A DNA stretch of 64,000 bases from Paenalicyclobacillus ferrooxydans (GCF_001399675.1 NZ_LJCO01000011.1:124001-188000), one strand, 5' to 3'; counted from the stretch's first letter, positions 1-8,043 are shown. Program-made: numbers and translations. Notes: generated by a model not told the origin, from the sequence alone.

Positions 1-102
1 GGTGTATCAGACCAGACACGGGAAGTTTGGCGTACGCTTTCGAAAGGCAGAGGACCACACGCTGTCACAATCCGTCCGAACGACGTACTAAGTCACGCCA
101 AA

Positions 103-118
103 TGTGACCCGGGTCACA
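103..118. repeat. Perfect 16-bp palindrome downstream of the DUF2892 gene
   Basis: The sequence TGTGACCCGGGTCACA is a perfect inverted repeat, and a related imperfect one (TGACCGCGGGTCA, 122-134) follows directly. It lies just past the stop of the leftward DUF2892 gene. There is no T-run on either side, so it does not look like a normal terminator. A protein-binding site is possible. Nothing else is recognised in 1-139. Confidence 0.5.
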
Positions 119-139
119 GACTGACCGCGGGTCAAATAT

Positions 140-892
140 TTACTGAAACGACGTGTTCATTGCAGCGACCACCTCGTCGCGCTCGGACTTGTTTCGTGAG
201 TCAGCCATCCGGTTCCAAGACTCCAACTGTGGGCCTTGGTGACCGGATGGTTCTTTTTGCTGGTAGTCTCCTTCGTTCGGTTGCGACCGAGTGGTTCCGT
301 CCAATGGGCGCTGAGATGACAGATGCCGACCGGAATTCTCCTTGGTCTGATCAGAACCTTGGTGATGTATTGAAGCAAGGCTGCCGTTTACCTGACGATG
401 TTCGTGCTGTTGGCCGTGGTGCTGAGCAGATATTTCATCCGCTGGTCCGTGATGGCTGTCATCTATTTTGGAATGCTTCATCTCACGGTTTGTGTTGGAC
501 TTCGTCGTCTGGTTGTTCCGATTGCTGATGTTGTTCTCGTTTTGGGATTCAACAACGCCGCGAGTGTCCTTTATCCCGAACAGTTCCATGACGGGACACC
601 AGCCGAGAATGCCCTCGGTCACTTTCATGGCCCCAAGTGCCATCAGGGCCCGACTACCGAGACTCGAATTGCGGCTTGAGACAGAGCTGCCGATGAGAAA
701 GAGTCCGCTCGCTAGTCGGATGTAGCGGTCAAGCTTACCGATGTTCGGCTGCCACTCGGCTGAGGAGGTATGTGCCGTTTTCTGGTTCAAGCTTCTATGC
801 TGCGATGTAGATGATTCGCCCGTGATTTCAGCGGTTCCTGTCATTTCAGCGTGCCCTGTTATTGCAGCGTTCCCTGTCATTGCAGCATTCAA
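140..892 (-). CDS. DUF2892 (YgaP-type) membrane-domain protein with repeat N-terminus and polar tail
   Basis: This 250-residue protein is not assigned a function. Residues about 49-108 match the DUF2892 pattern: an N-I-G-K-x-D-R-x-I-R start, a hydrophobic stretch, then L-G-W-C-P (WCP near 98-100) and L-x-G-I. The domain normally forms a short membrane hairpin and is often the whole protein. Here it is flanked by an N-terminal repeat of four A-x-[MI]-T-G units (about residues 2-25) and a roughly 140-residue hydrophilic tail rich in His, Gln, Ser and Asn. The TTG start at 892 is chosen because AAAGGAG sits 8 nt upstream (901-907); an in-frame ATG at 919 has that SD inside its own reading frame. 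The gene is divergent from clpP. The domain call is fairly firm; the tail could be disordered and surface-exposed. Confidence 0.75.
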   Translation of the reverse strand: MNAAMTGNAAITGHAEMTGTAEITGESSTSQHRSLNQKTAHTSSAEWQPNIGKLDRYIRLASGLFLIGSSVSSRNSSLGSRALMALGAMKVTEGILGWCPVMELFGIKDTRGVVESQNENNISNRNNQTTKSNTNREMKHSKIDDSHHGPADEISAQHHGQQHEHRQVNGSLASIHHQGSDQTKENSGRHLSSQRPLDGTTRSQPNEGDYQQKEPSGHQGPQLESWNRMADSRNKSERDEVVAAMNTSFQ

Positions 893-894
893 GG
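823..894. repeat. Four tandem 18-bp repeats inside the DUF2892 gene
   Basis: Four consecutive 18-bp units with the core ATTTCAGCG or ATTGCAGCG followed by TTCCTG or GCCCTG start near 825, 843, 861 and 879. They encode the A-x-[MI]-T-G peptide repeat at the extreme N-terminus. Because the period is a multiple of three, copy-number change would preserve the frame. Confidence 0.85.
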
Positions 895-1037
895 AAAAAA
901 CTCCTTTCTGATGGTCCATACTGGTGTTGGAAACACTTCCGCTCGGTTTTGTTGATTACAAGTTTTCCAGACATAGTATGTCCGAGCATCAGGTGACTAT
1001 GTTGGTTCATACCTTCTCGTCTACGGGTTGAGTTGTG

Positions 1038-1077
1038 TTTGACCTTTCTTGACTAATTGATGTTTGTGCATCATACT
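1038..1077 (+). promoter_or_regulatory. clpP promoter overlapped by a CtsR operator
   Basis: TTTGACC-TTT-CTTGACT (1038-1054) is, on the reverse strand, AGTCAAG-AAA-GGTCAAA. That is the CtsR heptad direct repeat (RGTCAAA-NAN-RGTCAAA) with one mismatch. It overlaps a sigma-A -35 TTGACT (1049-1054), which is 17 bp from a -10 CATACT (1072-1077). CtsR binding here would block RNA polymerase. CtsR control of clpP is established in Bacilli; its action here is inferred from the site. Confidence 0.8.
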
Positions 1078-1138
1078 AGGGACGTACAAAATACTGATTG
1101 CTCGGACAGTCACGGTCCGTGCCAAGGAGGAACTTCGA

Positions 1139-1720
1139 ATGGGCTTGATTCCGTATGTTGTTGAACAAACCAGCCGTGGAGAACGCAGTTACGACATATA
1201 TTCCCGGCTGCTCAAGGACCGCATTATTTTTCTCGGCAGCGCAATTGACGATGAAGTGGCCAATGCTGTCGTTGCCCAGATGTTGTTCTTGGCAGCGGAA
1301 GATCCAGATAAGGATATCCAGATGTACATCAACAGCCCTGGTGGGTCTGTTTCAGCTGGACTAGCCATTTATGACACCATGCAACACATTAAGCCTGCGG
1401 TTTCGACCATCTGTGTGGGATTGGCGGCCAGCATGGGGGCAGTGCTGTTAACCGCTGGTGAAGCTGGCAAACGTTTCGCTCTGCCAAACTCAGAAATCAT
1501 GATTCATCAACCGCTCGGTGGAGCCCGTGGGCAAGCATCTGACATTCAAATCCATGCAGAACACATCCTAAAGACCAGACAACGGCTCAACAAGATTTTG
1601 AGCGACCGATCCGGTAAGCCCCTCGAACAGGTGGAAAAGGACACCGACCGTGACCGGTTTATGTCCGCGGAAGAAGCCAAGGCTTACGGGCTGATAGACG
1701 ATGTCATCGTTCGGAAGTAA
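1139..1720 (+). CDS. clpP: ATP-dependent Clp protease proteolytic subunit ClpP
   Basis: ClpP forms the tetradecameric serine-protease chamber that degrades proteins unfolded by ClpC, ClpX or ClpE in the cytoplasm. The 193-residue product has the family's usual length. The catalytic triad is visible as Ser98 (A-A-S-M-G-A), His123 (M-I-H-Q-P-L-G-G) and Asp172. The ATG at 1139 follows AAGGAGG (1124-1130) with 8 nt spacing and gives the canonical M-x-L-I-P-x-V-V-E start. An upstream in-frame ATG at 1064 lies inside the promoter and is rejected. A CtsR-type operator overlaps the promoter, so heat-shock control is likely. The stop overlaps the next gene by 20 nt. Confidence 0.97.
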   Translation: MGLIPYVVEQTSRGERSYDIYSRLLKDRIIFLGSAIDDEVANAVVAQMLFLAAEDPDKDIQMYINSPGGSVSAGLAIYDTMQHIKPAVSTICVGLAASMGAVLLTAGEAGKRFALPNSEIMIHQPLGGARGQASDIQIHAEHILKTRQRLNKILSDRSGKPLEQVEKDTDRDRFMSAEEAKAYGLIDDVIVRK

Positions 1721-2975
1721 GAAAGACAACGACGATACCGAGGTCAATCGGATTTGGGACAGGTTACGTGCCGCAGGGAATGAGCGGGGATGGATATCGT
1801 TTGGTAAATATATGGACCTTGCTCTTTATGGCCCGGAGGGATATTACCAACGGGTCGTCCGCTTAGGCGGAGCAGGGTCCGATTTTTACACTGCAGCTCA
1901 GTTTCCGCTCTTCGGCATGACAATCGGACGATACATAAGTCAGCGATGGCAAGAGCGGGCTATGCCGGATGATGTGTTGCACATTGTCGAACTGGGACCG
2001 GGCCAGGGAGAATTGGCCTATCAAGTATGCTCCTACCTGATTCACGAGCAGATTGTCCATGGACCCATTCAGTACACGTTCGTTGAACGATCAAAATACC
2101 TTTCTTGTGCACAGCGTGAAAAGGTACATCCGCTTCGGGAGCGCATTCAATTTGGCTGGATCGATCCAACCGAGGCCGCTTCTTCTGAGGGGTTCAAGTC
2201 CCCTGAAGGGTTCAGCATATCTGGGGAGATTGTCACAGGACGTCGGCACGCCTTCGTCATCTCAAATGAACTTCTTGATGCCCTTCCCGTCGAACGTATA
2301 CGTCGGACAAAGGACGGTTTTCTACAGTCTTACATCCGGGTTAAGGATGGGGAGAACGAACTTCTGGAATCGTTCCTGAAGGCGGACGAGCCTCTGGTAT
2401 CATTGGCAGAATGTTACGCGCCGGTGCCGGAGGGACAGGCAGCGGAGATTTGTCTTCAGTATCCGGATATCTTTCAATTTTGTGCGTCCTTGGCCGACGA
2501 GGTCGATGGTCTCTTCTTTGATTATGGGACGTACAGGGATGAGTGGGCGGCTGGGATTCGACCGTCAGGAACCCTGCGGGCGTACCGCAACCATCAGTTG
2601 GTCGACCCCCTCAGCCAACCCGGGTTTGCCGATTTAACGGCTGACGTCAATTGGGACCTGGCTGCAGACGCAGCGCGTAAAGCCGGATTTACGGTCAGGG
2701 AAATCTCTGGTCAGGGCTCTTTTCTCATGAAAAACGGGATCATGGACGTCGCGGCCAAGCTCGTTGCAAATCCTCAGTTGGCGCCAATTCCATCGTCTGG
2801 CCAGCATCCCTCGGATGTTCCTTCCGAACGGCACAATCCTGGTGCAAACACGTTGTCTGCCACGGCAGTTGTTTCAGGAGCCATTAAGCAGTTGGTGTTG
2901 CCAGGGGGCATGGGGGATAGATTTTCCGCTTTCGTGTTTGTGAAACAAAGAGGGGATGGAGAACAGCTGTGCTAA
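1701..2975 (+). CDS. MidA/NDUFAF7-family SAM-dependent methyltransferase
   Basis: The 424-residue protein belongs to the MidA family (COG1565), class I SAM-dependent protein methyltransferases. The mitochondrial homologue NDUFAF7 methylates an arginine of a complex I subunit; bacterial substrates are mostly unknown. Supporting motifs are the SAM-binding E-L-G-P-G-Q-G (97-103), the family signature [10 protein letters not shown] (188-197) and the later D-L-T-A-D-V-N-W. The ATG at 1701 lies inside clpP in another frame and has no strong SD, so translation may be coupled to clpP; the exact start is uncertain. Its stop overlaps the following microprotein by 7 nt. Confidence 0.85.
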   Translation: MSSFGSKKDNDDTEVNRIWDRLRAAGNERGWISFGKYMDLALYGPEGYYQRVVRLGGAGSDFYTAAQFPLFGMTIGRYISQRWQERAMPDDVLHIVELGPGQGELAYQVCSYLIHEQIVHGPIQYTFVERSKYLSCAQREKVHPLRERIQFGWIDPTEAASSEGFKSPEGFSISGEIVTGRRHAFVISNELLDALPVERIRRTKDGFLQSYIRVKDGENELLESFLKADEPLVSLAECYAPVPEGQAAEICLQYPDIFQFCASLADEVDGLFFDYGTYRDEWAAGIRPSGTLRAYRNHQLVDPLSQPGFADLTADVNWDLAADAARKAGFTVREISGQGSFLMKNGIMDVAAKLVANPQLAPIPSSGQHPSDVPSERHNPGANTLSATAVVSGAIKQLVLPGGMGDRFSAFVFVKQRGDGEQLC

Positions 2976-3058
2976 GGCGACTGGCAATAGTCTGTTTGAT
3001 TGCTGGACTTGTATTTTTACTTTTGGGATTAGGCTGGATGGCAAAGTCACACATGTAA
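2969..3058 (+). CDS. 29-residue single-span membrane microprotein
   Basis: A GTG at 2969 starts a 29-residue frame: two arginines near the N-terminus, one hydrophobic span (about residues 5-22, rich in Leu, Ile, Val and Gly) and a short polar end W-M-A-K-S-H-M. GGAG lies 8 nt upstream, and the start overlaps the last 7 nt of the methyltransferase gene, so translation is probably coupled. A strong terminator follows 15 nt after the stop, which marks this as the last gene of the transcript. I do not recognise a family. Confidence 0.6.
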   Translation: MLRRLAIVCLIAGLVFLLLGLGWMAKSHM

Positions 3059-3072
3059 AAAACCTGGATAGG

Positions 3073-3115
3073 ACTGTCGCGGGACTCTGATACAGAGACT
3101 TGCGACAGTTTTTTT
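3073..3115 (+). terminator. Intrinsic terminator after clpP-midA-microprotein
   Basis: ACTGTCGC (3073-3080) pairs with GCGACAGT (3102-3109), with an inner CTCTG/CAGAG helix. Seven Ts follow. It is oriented to end the clpP operon. Confidence 0.9.
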
Positions 3116-3147
3116 GCGATCGGTTGGCGACCCCACCGTTTATCTCA

Positions 3148-3179
3148 CACGTTTGTCGACAAATGTGACATACTATAAA
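3148..3179 (+). promoter_or_regulatory. Inverted-repeat operator and probable promoter of the gap gene
   Basis: CACGTTTGTCGACAAATGTG (3148-3167) is a 20-bp inverted repeat broken at only one symmetric pair; its centre TTTGTCGACAAA is a perfect palindrome. A -35-like TTGTCG (3153-3158) lies inside it and a -10-like TATAAA (3174-3179) follows at a short 15-bp spacing. A repressor bound here would overlap the promoter. The regulator is not identifiable from the sequence. Confidence 0.55.
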
Positions 3180-3199
3180 TTGAAAAACGGATATTTCGT

Positions 3200-3313
3200 A
3201 TGGATCATTTAAAGCAAATTATGTACTATATAGATCGGGAATCAGAACGTCGTGAAACACCGTTATGCGACAAGGACAGAAGAGAAAAGGGGCGTTCAGA
3301 CGGATGGCAGTGA
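3200..3313 (+). CDS. Possible 37-residue leader ORF overlapping the start of gap
   Basis: An ATG at 3200 opens a 37-codon frame rich in Arg, Lys, Asp and Glu that stops at 3311-3313, inside the first codons of gap. The SD is weak. It could be a leader peptide coupling translation to gap, or a chance ORF in the leader. Confidence 0.25.
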   Translation: MDHLKQIMYYIDRESERRETPLCDKDRREKGRSDGWQ

Positions 3314-4371
3314 AGGTGGCAATCAACGGATTTGGCCGTATTGGTCGGATGGTGTATCGAAGAGCCCTGGAAGTTGGCGACATTGATGTTGTGGCTGTAA
3401 ATGGGACTGCAGACGTCGAGACGTGCCTGCACCTGTTAAAATATGATTCCATCCATGGGACATGGCGGGTGCCAATGAAGAGCCTGCCGGATGGTTTCGA
3501 AGTGGCAGGCCAACAAACGCGTTATTTCTCAACCAGAGATCCTGCAAATTTGCCTTGGGGTGACCTGGATGTTGATGTGGTTATAGAGGCGACTGGGAAG
3601 TTCCGTACCCGGGAGACCATGCAAGTTCACATGAATCAGGGCGCCAAACGGGTTGTCCTTACTGCGCCGGCAAAGACAGCGGCGGATGCGGATGTCACAC
3701 TGGTAATGGGCGTCAATGAACATATGTACAATCCTTCTCTGCATCGGATCATCTCTGCTGCGTCATGCACAACCAATTGTCTCGCGCCTGTTGTCAAAGT
3801 TTTGCATGAGACGTTTGGGATCAACCACGGACTGATGACGACGGTTCATTCCTTTACAAATGATCAGAACAGTCTCGACAACCCGCACAAGGACCTGCGC
3901 CGTGCAAGAGCCTGTGGAGAATCACTGATTCCGACGAGCACCGGTGCAGCCAAGGCGATGGGCCTGGTGTTGCCGGATTTGGCAGGCAAACTCAACGGAG
4001 TGTCCATCCGGGTCCCGACGCCGAACGTATCCATGGTCGATCTGGTCGCTGAACTATCACAACCTGTCACCGCAGATGCAGTCAATTTGGCTCTGTTTGA
4101 GGCAGCGAACGGGCCGATGTACGGAACACTTGGTTACACAGAGGAGCCCCTGGTGTCTGTCGACTTTTACGGCGACAGTCACTCCGCTGTGGTGGACGGA
4201 TTGTCGACTATGGTGATTTCGGAACAGACGGTGAAGGTGCTCGCCTGGTATGATAACGAATGGGGATACTCTTGCCGCGTGGTCGATATTGCCCGGTTGA
4301 TTGGCGGCGTTGCCGCTGACAGCGAGGGCACTGTTCAGGAGTTCTATCCAAAAGTTCAGTCGATGGCCTGA
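3304..4371 (+). CDS. gapB: Glyceraldehyde-3-phosphate dehydrogenase, GapB-like
   Basis: The 355-residue enzyme interconverts glyceraldehyde-3-phosphate and 1,3-bisphosphoglycerate in the cytoplasm. G-F-G-R-I-G-R (9-15) is the dinucleotide fold, Cys155 in S-A-A-S-C-T-T-N is the catalytic thiol and His182 its partner. The cofactor loop reads V-N-G-T-A-D (32-37): the Asp that NAD-specific glycolytic GapA enzymes carry after Asn is Gly34 here. That, with the stretch T-N-D-Q-N-S-L-D-N-P-H-K-D, resembles the NADP-preferring gluconeogenic GapB type. ATG 3304 gives the canonical M-x-V-K-V-A-I-N-G-F start; the in-frame ATG at 3265 would add 13 basic residues. The gene stands alone between two terminators. 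NADP preference is inference. Confidence 0.93.
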   Translation: MAVKVAINGFGRIGRMVYRRALEVGDIDVVAVNGTADVETCLHLLKYDSIHGTWRVPMKSLPDGFEVAGQQTRYFSTRDPANLPWGDLDVDVVIEATGKFRTRETMQVHMNQGAKRVVLTAPAKTAADADVTLVMGVNEHMYNPSLHRIISAASCTTNCLAPVVKVLHETFGINHGLMTTVHSFTNDQNSLDNPHKDLRRARACGESLIPTSTGAAKAMGLVLPDLAGKLNGVSIRVPTPNVSMVDLVAELSQPVTADAVNLALFEAANGPMYGTLGYTEEPLVSVDFYGDSHSAVVDGLSTMVISEQTVKVLAWYDNEWGYSCRVVDIARLIGGVAADSEGTVQEFYPKVQSMA

Positions 4372-4415
4372 ACACCCTGATTGATTTTTACAATTTACAA
4401 AGGTCCGTTGACATT

Positions 4416-4446
4416 TGCACGCTGAGGTTCTCGGCGTGCATTTTTT
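4416..4446 (+). terminator. Intrinsic terminator after gap
   Basis: TGCACGCTGAG (4416-4426) pairs with CTCGGCGTGCA (4430-4440), with one T-G pair and a three-base loop. Six Ts follow. Confidence 0.9.
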
Positions 4447-4511
4447 CGTAGACTTCTGTACGCTAAGAGGCGACAGTTTGTCTATTTCGCAGCAGCAAAG
4501 GAGTCGTATTC

Positions 4512-5663
4512 GTGGAGATCTATTTAGACAACGCTGCGACAACACCCATCTTGCCGGCGGTGCGCGAGGCTCTGCTTGAGGTCCTCGACATCTATGGAAA
4601 CCCGTCTTCCTTGCATGGACAAGGCGTAAAAGCACAGAAAGTGCTCGAGGGTGCACGCAGTGAAGCTTTAAAAGCACTTGGTGTGCGGACTGGGAAAGTG
4701 GTCTTTACCGGCGGCGGCACTGAGGCGAATAACCTGGCCATATTCGGAGCTGTCTCTCGACATGAACGTCGTGGGCGGCATTTGATAACCACGTCAGTCG
4801 AACACCCATCGGTTCTTGAGGCATTTCGGAGTCTAGAACGCCACGGATGGAATGTTACCTACATTGCACCAGCGCAAGACGGGAGTGTGTTGGCAGCGGA
4901 CGTGCTGTCTGCTGTGACCCCCGAAACGGTGCTCGTGAGCGTGATGCACGTGAACAATGAGACTGGCGCAATGATGCCCATTGAAGAGATTGCAGACGGA
5001 CTCAAGGTGTTTCCGAAAACACTTTTTCATGTGGATGGAATACAGGGCTTTGGCAAGGTTCGTGTCAACCTTCAATCCCATGCTATTCATATGTATTCCA
5101 TGTCAGGTCACAAACTTGGGGCCCCAAAAGGTGTCGGTGGTTTGTATGTTCGACAAGGGCTGGACATTCACCCGGTCTTGTACGGGGGCGGTCAAGAGTA
5201 CGGACTTCGTTCTGGCACGGAGAACGTGCCTGGCATCCATGCATTTGCGACGGCGGTAAGGTTGGCCGCAGAGAGCATGGACGAGGAGAGCCGGCGCGTT
5301 TCGGGCCTCCGAACCCTGCTTCGGGATGCACTGACTCAAGATCCGCGGTGTGTAGTGCACAATCCGTCCCAAGTCTCACCTTATATCCTGAGTGTTTCAT
5401 ATCCCGGTCTGAAAGGCGAGGTCCTCGTTCATGCGCTCGAACGGGAGGGTGTGTACGTGTCCACCGGATCGGCATGCTCAACAAAGGGAGGACGTATTGC
5501 CGCGAGTCACGTGATGCAGGCTATGGAATTATCGGATGTTGAGATAACGGGTACTTTGCGGTTGTCCTTAGCACGGTGGACGACCGAAGAAGAGGTCTTG
5601 GAAGCCGTGAAAATTATCCGCCAACAGGTGGACTGGCTGTACGATGTGGGAGGCATGAAATGA
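4512..5663 (+). CDS. nifZ: Cysteine desulfurase, NifZ-type partner of ThiI
   Basis: This PLP enzyme takes sulfur from cysteine and passes it as a persulfide to ThiI for 4-thiouridine synthesis in tRNA. In the 383-residue sequence, S-G-H-K-L-G (Lys201) is the PLP lysine and S-T-G-S-A-C-S-T (Cys322) the persulfide cysteine. The N-terminal Y-L-D-N-A-A-T-T-P is typical of the NifS/IscS family. GTG 4512 is preceded by AAAGGAG at 8 nt. The stop overlaps the thiI start by 4 nt (ATGA), the same pairing as B. subtilis nifZ-thiI, which argues for a dedicated tRNA-thiolation role rather than general Fe-S assembly. Confidence 0.93.
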   Translation: MEIYLDNAATTPILPAVREALLEVLDIYGNPSSLHGQGVKAQKVLEGARSEALKALGVRTGKVVFTGGGTEANNLAIFGAVSRHERRGRHLITTSVEHPSVLEAFRSLERHGWNVTYIAPAQDGSVLAADVLSAVTPETVLVSVMHVNNETGAMMPIEEIADGLKVFPKTLFHVDGIQGFGKVRVNLQSHAIHMYSMSGHKLGAPKGVGGLYVRQGLDIHPVLYGGGQEYGLRSGTENVPGIHAFATAVRLAAESMDEESRRVSGLRTLLRDALTQDPRCVVHNPSQVSPYILSVSYPGLKGEVLVHALEREGVYVSTGSACSTKGGRIAASHVMQAMELSDVEITGTLRLSLARWTTEEEVLEAVKIIRQQVDWLYDVGGMK

Positions 5664-6868
5664 TGATTGAGCACGTGGTTATCCGTTATGGGGAAATCAG
5701 CCTGAAGGGAAAGAATCGCCACGAATTCGAACAACGGCTGTTCAATAACCTCAAACGTAGCGTTTCAGATATGCCAGAGGTACGCTTGCAGCGAACCGGA
5801 GGGCGCTTTATAGCCAGTCTTGGCGGGGCTGATGTGGAACGAGTGATGGAGCGGTTTTCAAATGTTTTCGGCGTGTTCTCGCAAAGTCCTGTCGAAGTTA
5901 CGGCATTGTCTGTAGATGAGATGGTCGAAGCGGCAAAGCGGGTCATTCAGGAGGAACAAGGTGAACATCCCGCCAGGACGTTTAAGATTGAAGTGAAGCG
6001 GGCAAACAAGCGTTTTCCTCTTGACTCGCTGCAACTGGCGGCGGAAGTTGGGGGTCGCGTCCTCGAAGACATGCCTTCTCTGACTGTGGATGTCCATCAT
6101 CCGGATACGACCGTGTTTATCGAGGTGCGGGAGAATGAAGCGTACGTGTTTGGAAGACGGGTGCCTGCCGTGGGCGGACTTCCTGTGGGTACGGCAGGGC
6201 GCGTTGGTTTGCTTCTGTCCGGCGGGATTGACAGCCCGGTAGCGGGGTGGCTCAGCCTGAAGCGCGGGGTGGACATTGAGGCGATCCACTTTCACAGCTT
6301 CCCATTCACAAGTCAGCGTGCGCTTGACAAGGTGGAGGACCTGGCGCAGATCCTGGCGAACTGGGCCGGCCGTGTGCGTCTGCATACCGTTCATTTTACC
6401 GATGTTCAGACAGAGATTCGCAAACACTGTCCGGATTCATTGGGGATTACTGTAATGCGGCGCATGATGTTGAGAATTGCGACAGAGATTGCGAAGCAGC
6501 GAAAACTGTTGGCACTTGTCACTGGAGAGAGTCTCGGGCAAGTGGCCAGTCAGACGTTGGAGAGCATCCGCACTATCAATTCGGTGACAAACGTACCTAT
6601 CCTGCGACCCTTGATTGCTGAGGATAAAGTGGATATTATCCGGAGGGCCCGCCAGATTGGCACCTATGAAACGTCGATTCTCCCGTATGAGGATTGCTGC
6701 ACCATCTTTGTCCCAAAGAGTCCTCGCACCCGGCCGAAACCGGAAGAAGCAGAGGCAGCCGAAGTGAACCTGGAGATTGACAGACTAGTCACAGAGGCGG
6801 TTGAACGAACGACGCAAAAGACTTTTGTCGCCAAGGAATTTATCGAAGCACCTGTTCTGCGAGTTTGA
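5660..6868 (+). CDS. thiI: tRNA 4-thiouridine synthase ThiI (no rhodanese domain)
   Basis: ThiI adenylates U8 of tRNA and inserts sulfur to make s4U. The 402-residue form has an N-terminal ferredoxin-like plus THUMP region (about 1-165) and a PP-loop pyrophosphatase domain with S-G-G-I-D-S at 187-192. The sequence ends soon after the Y-E-D-C-C segment and has no C-terminal rhodanese domain. Short ThiI proteins of this kind work with a neighbouring NifZ in Bacillus, and that gene is directly upstream. ATG 5660 follows GGGAGG with 6 nt spacing and overlaps the nifZ stop; ATG 5663 is an alternative. Confidence 0.95.
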   Translation: MMIEHVVIRYGEISLKGKNRHEFEQRLFNNLKRSVSDMPEVRLQRTGGRFIASLGGADVERVMERFSNVFGVFSQSPVEVTALSVDEMVEAAKRVIQEEQGEHPARTFKIEVKRANKRFPLDSLQLAAEVGGRVLEDMPSLTVDVHHPDTTVFIEVRENEAYVFGRRVPAVGGLPVGTAGRVGLLLSGGIDSPVAGWLSLKRGVDIEAIHFHSFPFTSQRALDKVEDLAQILANWAGRVRLHTVHFTDVQTEIRKHCPDSLGITVMRRMMLRIATEIAKQRKLLALVTGESLGQVASQTLESIRTINSVTNVPILRPLIAEDKVDIIRRARQIGTYETSILPYEDCCTIFVPKSPRTRPKPEEAEAAEVNLEIDRLVTEAVERTTQKTFVAKEFIEAPVLRV

Positions 6869-6911
6869 TTCTGGCTGTATCTGAGCACCCTACGCGTGGA
6901 GGGTGGTTAAA

Positions 6912-7151
6912 ATGAGGACGATCCGCTCGATGTACAGGCTTGTGCGTTTCATGCTGCTGATATACGGCACAGTCAATGCCATTTTAAAGAGCCGTGGGTT
7001 TGTCGTTGTCATGGCGCTGCTTCGAATGCTGATGCGCCGGCGCGTCCGCAGTGTGAGAAAGACTGCGGCATTGACATTTGTGGATGGTGGTGAGCCTGCA
7101 ATCTACAGACGTCAAGGCTGGCGTAAGCTCACTTTGCAGCGCAGGGACTAA
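6912..7151 (+). CDS. Small basic hypothetical protein after thiI
   Basis: This 79-residue protein is very rich in Arg. Hydrophobic stretches at about residues 11-24 and 29-39 could form one membrane-associated hairpin, followed by a strongly basic R-R-R-V-R-S-V-R-K cluster and a polar C-terminus. ATG 6912 is preceded by GGAGGG with 8 nt spacing, good evidence that it is translated. It lies 43 nt after thiI on the same strand and may share its transcript. No family recognised. Confidence 0.55.
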   Translation: MRTIRSMYRLVRFMLLIYGTVNAILKSRGFVVVMALLRMLMRRRVRSVRKTAALTFVDGGEPAIYRRQGWRKLTLQRRD

Positions 7152-7294
7152 GGTCTATGTCGGAACAAAATTTTACAGAGTTGCCGATTTGATACTAGGC
7201 ATGATATTCCTCTTGTGTTTAAAAACTCCTGAAATCGGAAATGATGATTAATAGTTTCTGATACACAGGATTGTTAAATGCAGGAGGACTCTAT

Positions 7295-7939
7295 ATGTCA
7301 CAAACCTTAAGAACAATGAGACAGGACGCCTGGACAACGGAGGATGACTCCGCACTGGCAGAGGTTGTACTCAAACACATCCGCGACGGAAGTACACAGT
7401 TGGCGGGATTCAACGAAGCCAGTCGACGGCTGGGACGCACGGCAGCGGCGTGCGGATTTCGCTGGAATGCGTGCGTACGAAAGCAATACAGAAAACAAAT
7501 AGAGCTTGCGAAGGAAGACCGTAAAGAGAAGAAGTCGCAAAAGATCCAGGCGCAGCTGGAAGGCGGCGACTATGATCACCCGACCGCAACGCTCATGAGT
7601 TGGGCACAGGTATTGCGATTCCTGCGTCAGGAGAAAAACACAGCACAGCAGTGGGCGTCCAGATGGCGTGCTGCTCAAAGAGAGAGCAACGAATGGAAAT
7701 CAAAGTACGACCATCTGAACCGGGAGTCATCGCAGATGCGCGAGGAACTGCAACGGTTGCGTAAAGACTATGAGACAATGGCTGCGGATCACCGCGCGCT
7801 TGTGGATATCGTCGAGCGTGCACGGAAAGCCGCGTTCCTTGACGGAGACGACATGTCAGCAGGATTTATCTACCGGATCGACGAGTACGGGAACCTGGAG
7901 CGCGTGAATCCAGACGAACCACACCAGCAGGCGGAATGA
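7295..7939 (+). CDS. rsfA: RsfA-family (Myb-like) forespore transcription factor
   Basis: The 214-residue protein starts with a Myb/SANT-like helix-turn-helix (about residues 5-60: W-T-T-E-D-D ... [20 protein letters not shown]), as in B. subtilis RsfA and YlbO. These fine-tune sigma-F or sigma-G regulons in the forespore. A charged region and a predicted coiled coil (about 110-175, [10 protein letters not shown] onward) follow. ATG 7295 has AGGAGG 7 nt upstream. Family assignment is good; equivalence to RsfA itself rather than a paralogue is not certain. Confidence 0.82.
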   Translation: MSQTLRTMRQDAWTTEDDSALAEVVLKHIRDGSTQLAGFNEASRRLGRTAAACGFRWNACVRKQYRKQIELAKEDRKEKKSQKIQAQLEGGDYDHPTATLMSWAQVLRFLRQEKNTAQQWASRWRAAQRESNEWKSKYDHLNRESSQMREELQRLRKDYETMAADHRALVDIVERARKAAFLDGDDMSAGFIYRIDEYGNLERVNPDEPHQQAE

Positions 7940-8008
7940 CTGCTGCGGTGAATGACTGCTCGCGGATTCTACACAAATTGTGTTTGGCAGCTTGCCACAC
8001 TTACGACG

Positions 8009-8034
8009 AACGGCCTGAGAACTCTCAGGCCGTT
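8009..8034. terminator. Bidirectional hairpin between convergent rsfA and the trans-sulfuration gene
   Basis: AACGGCCTGAG pairs with CTCAGGCCGTT across a four-base loop between two converging genes. T-tails on both sides are weak, so termination in each direction is inferred from position. Confidence 0.6.
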
Positions 8035-8043
8035 ATGTTCGTT

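Noticed and set aside
1-528. Long open rightward frame from the window start
   Set aside because: It is antisense to the SD-supported DUF2892 gene, has no ribosome-binding site and gives an Arg/Ser/Cys-rich sequence with no domain.
4409-4414. TTGACA as a promoter for the cysteine desulfurase gene
   Set aside because: There is no -10 at 16-18 bp, and the element adjoins the gap terminator stem.
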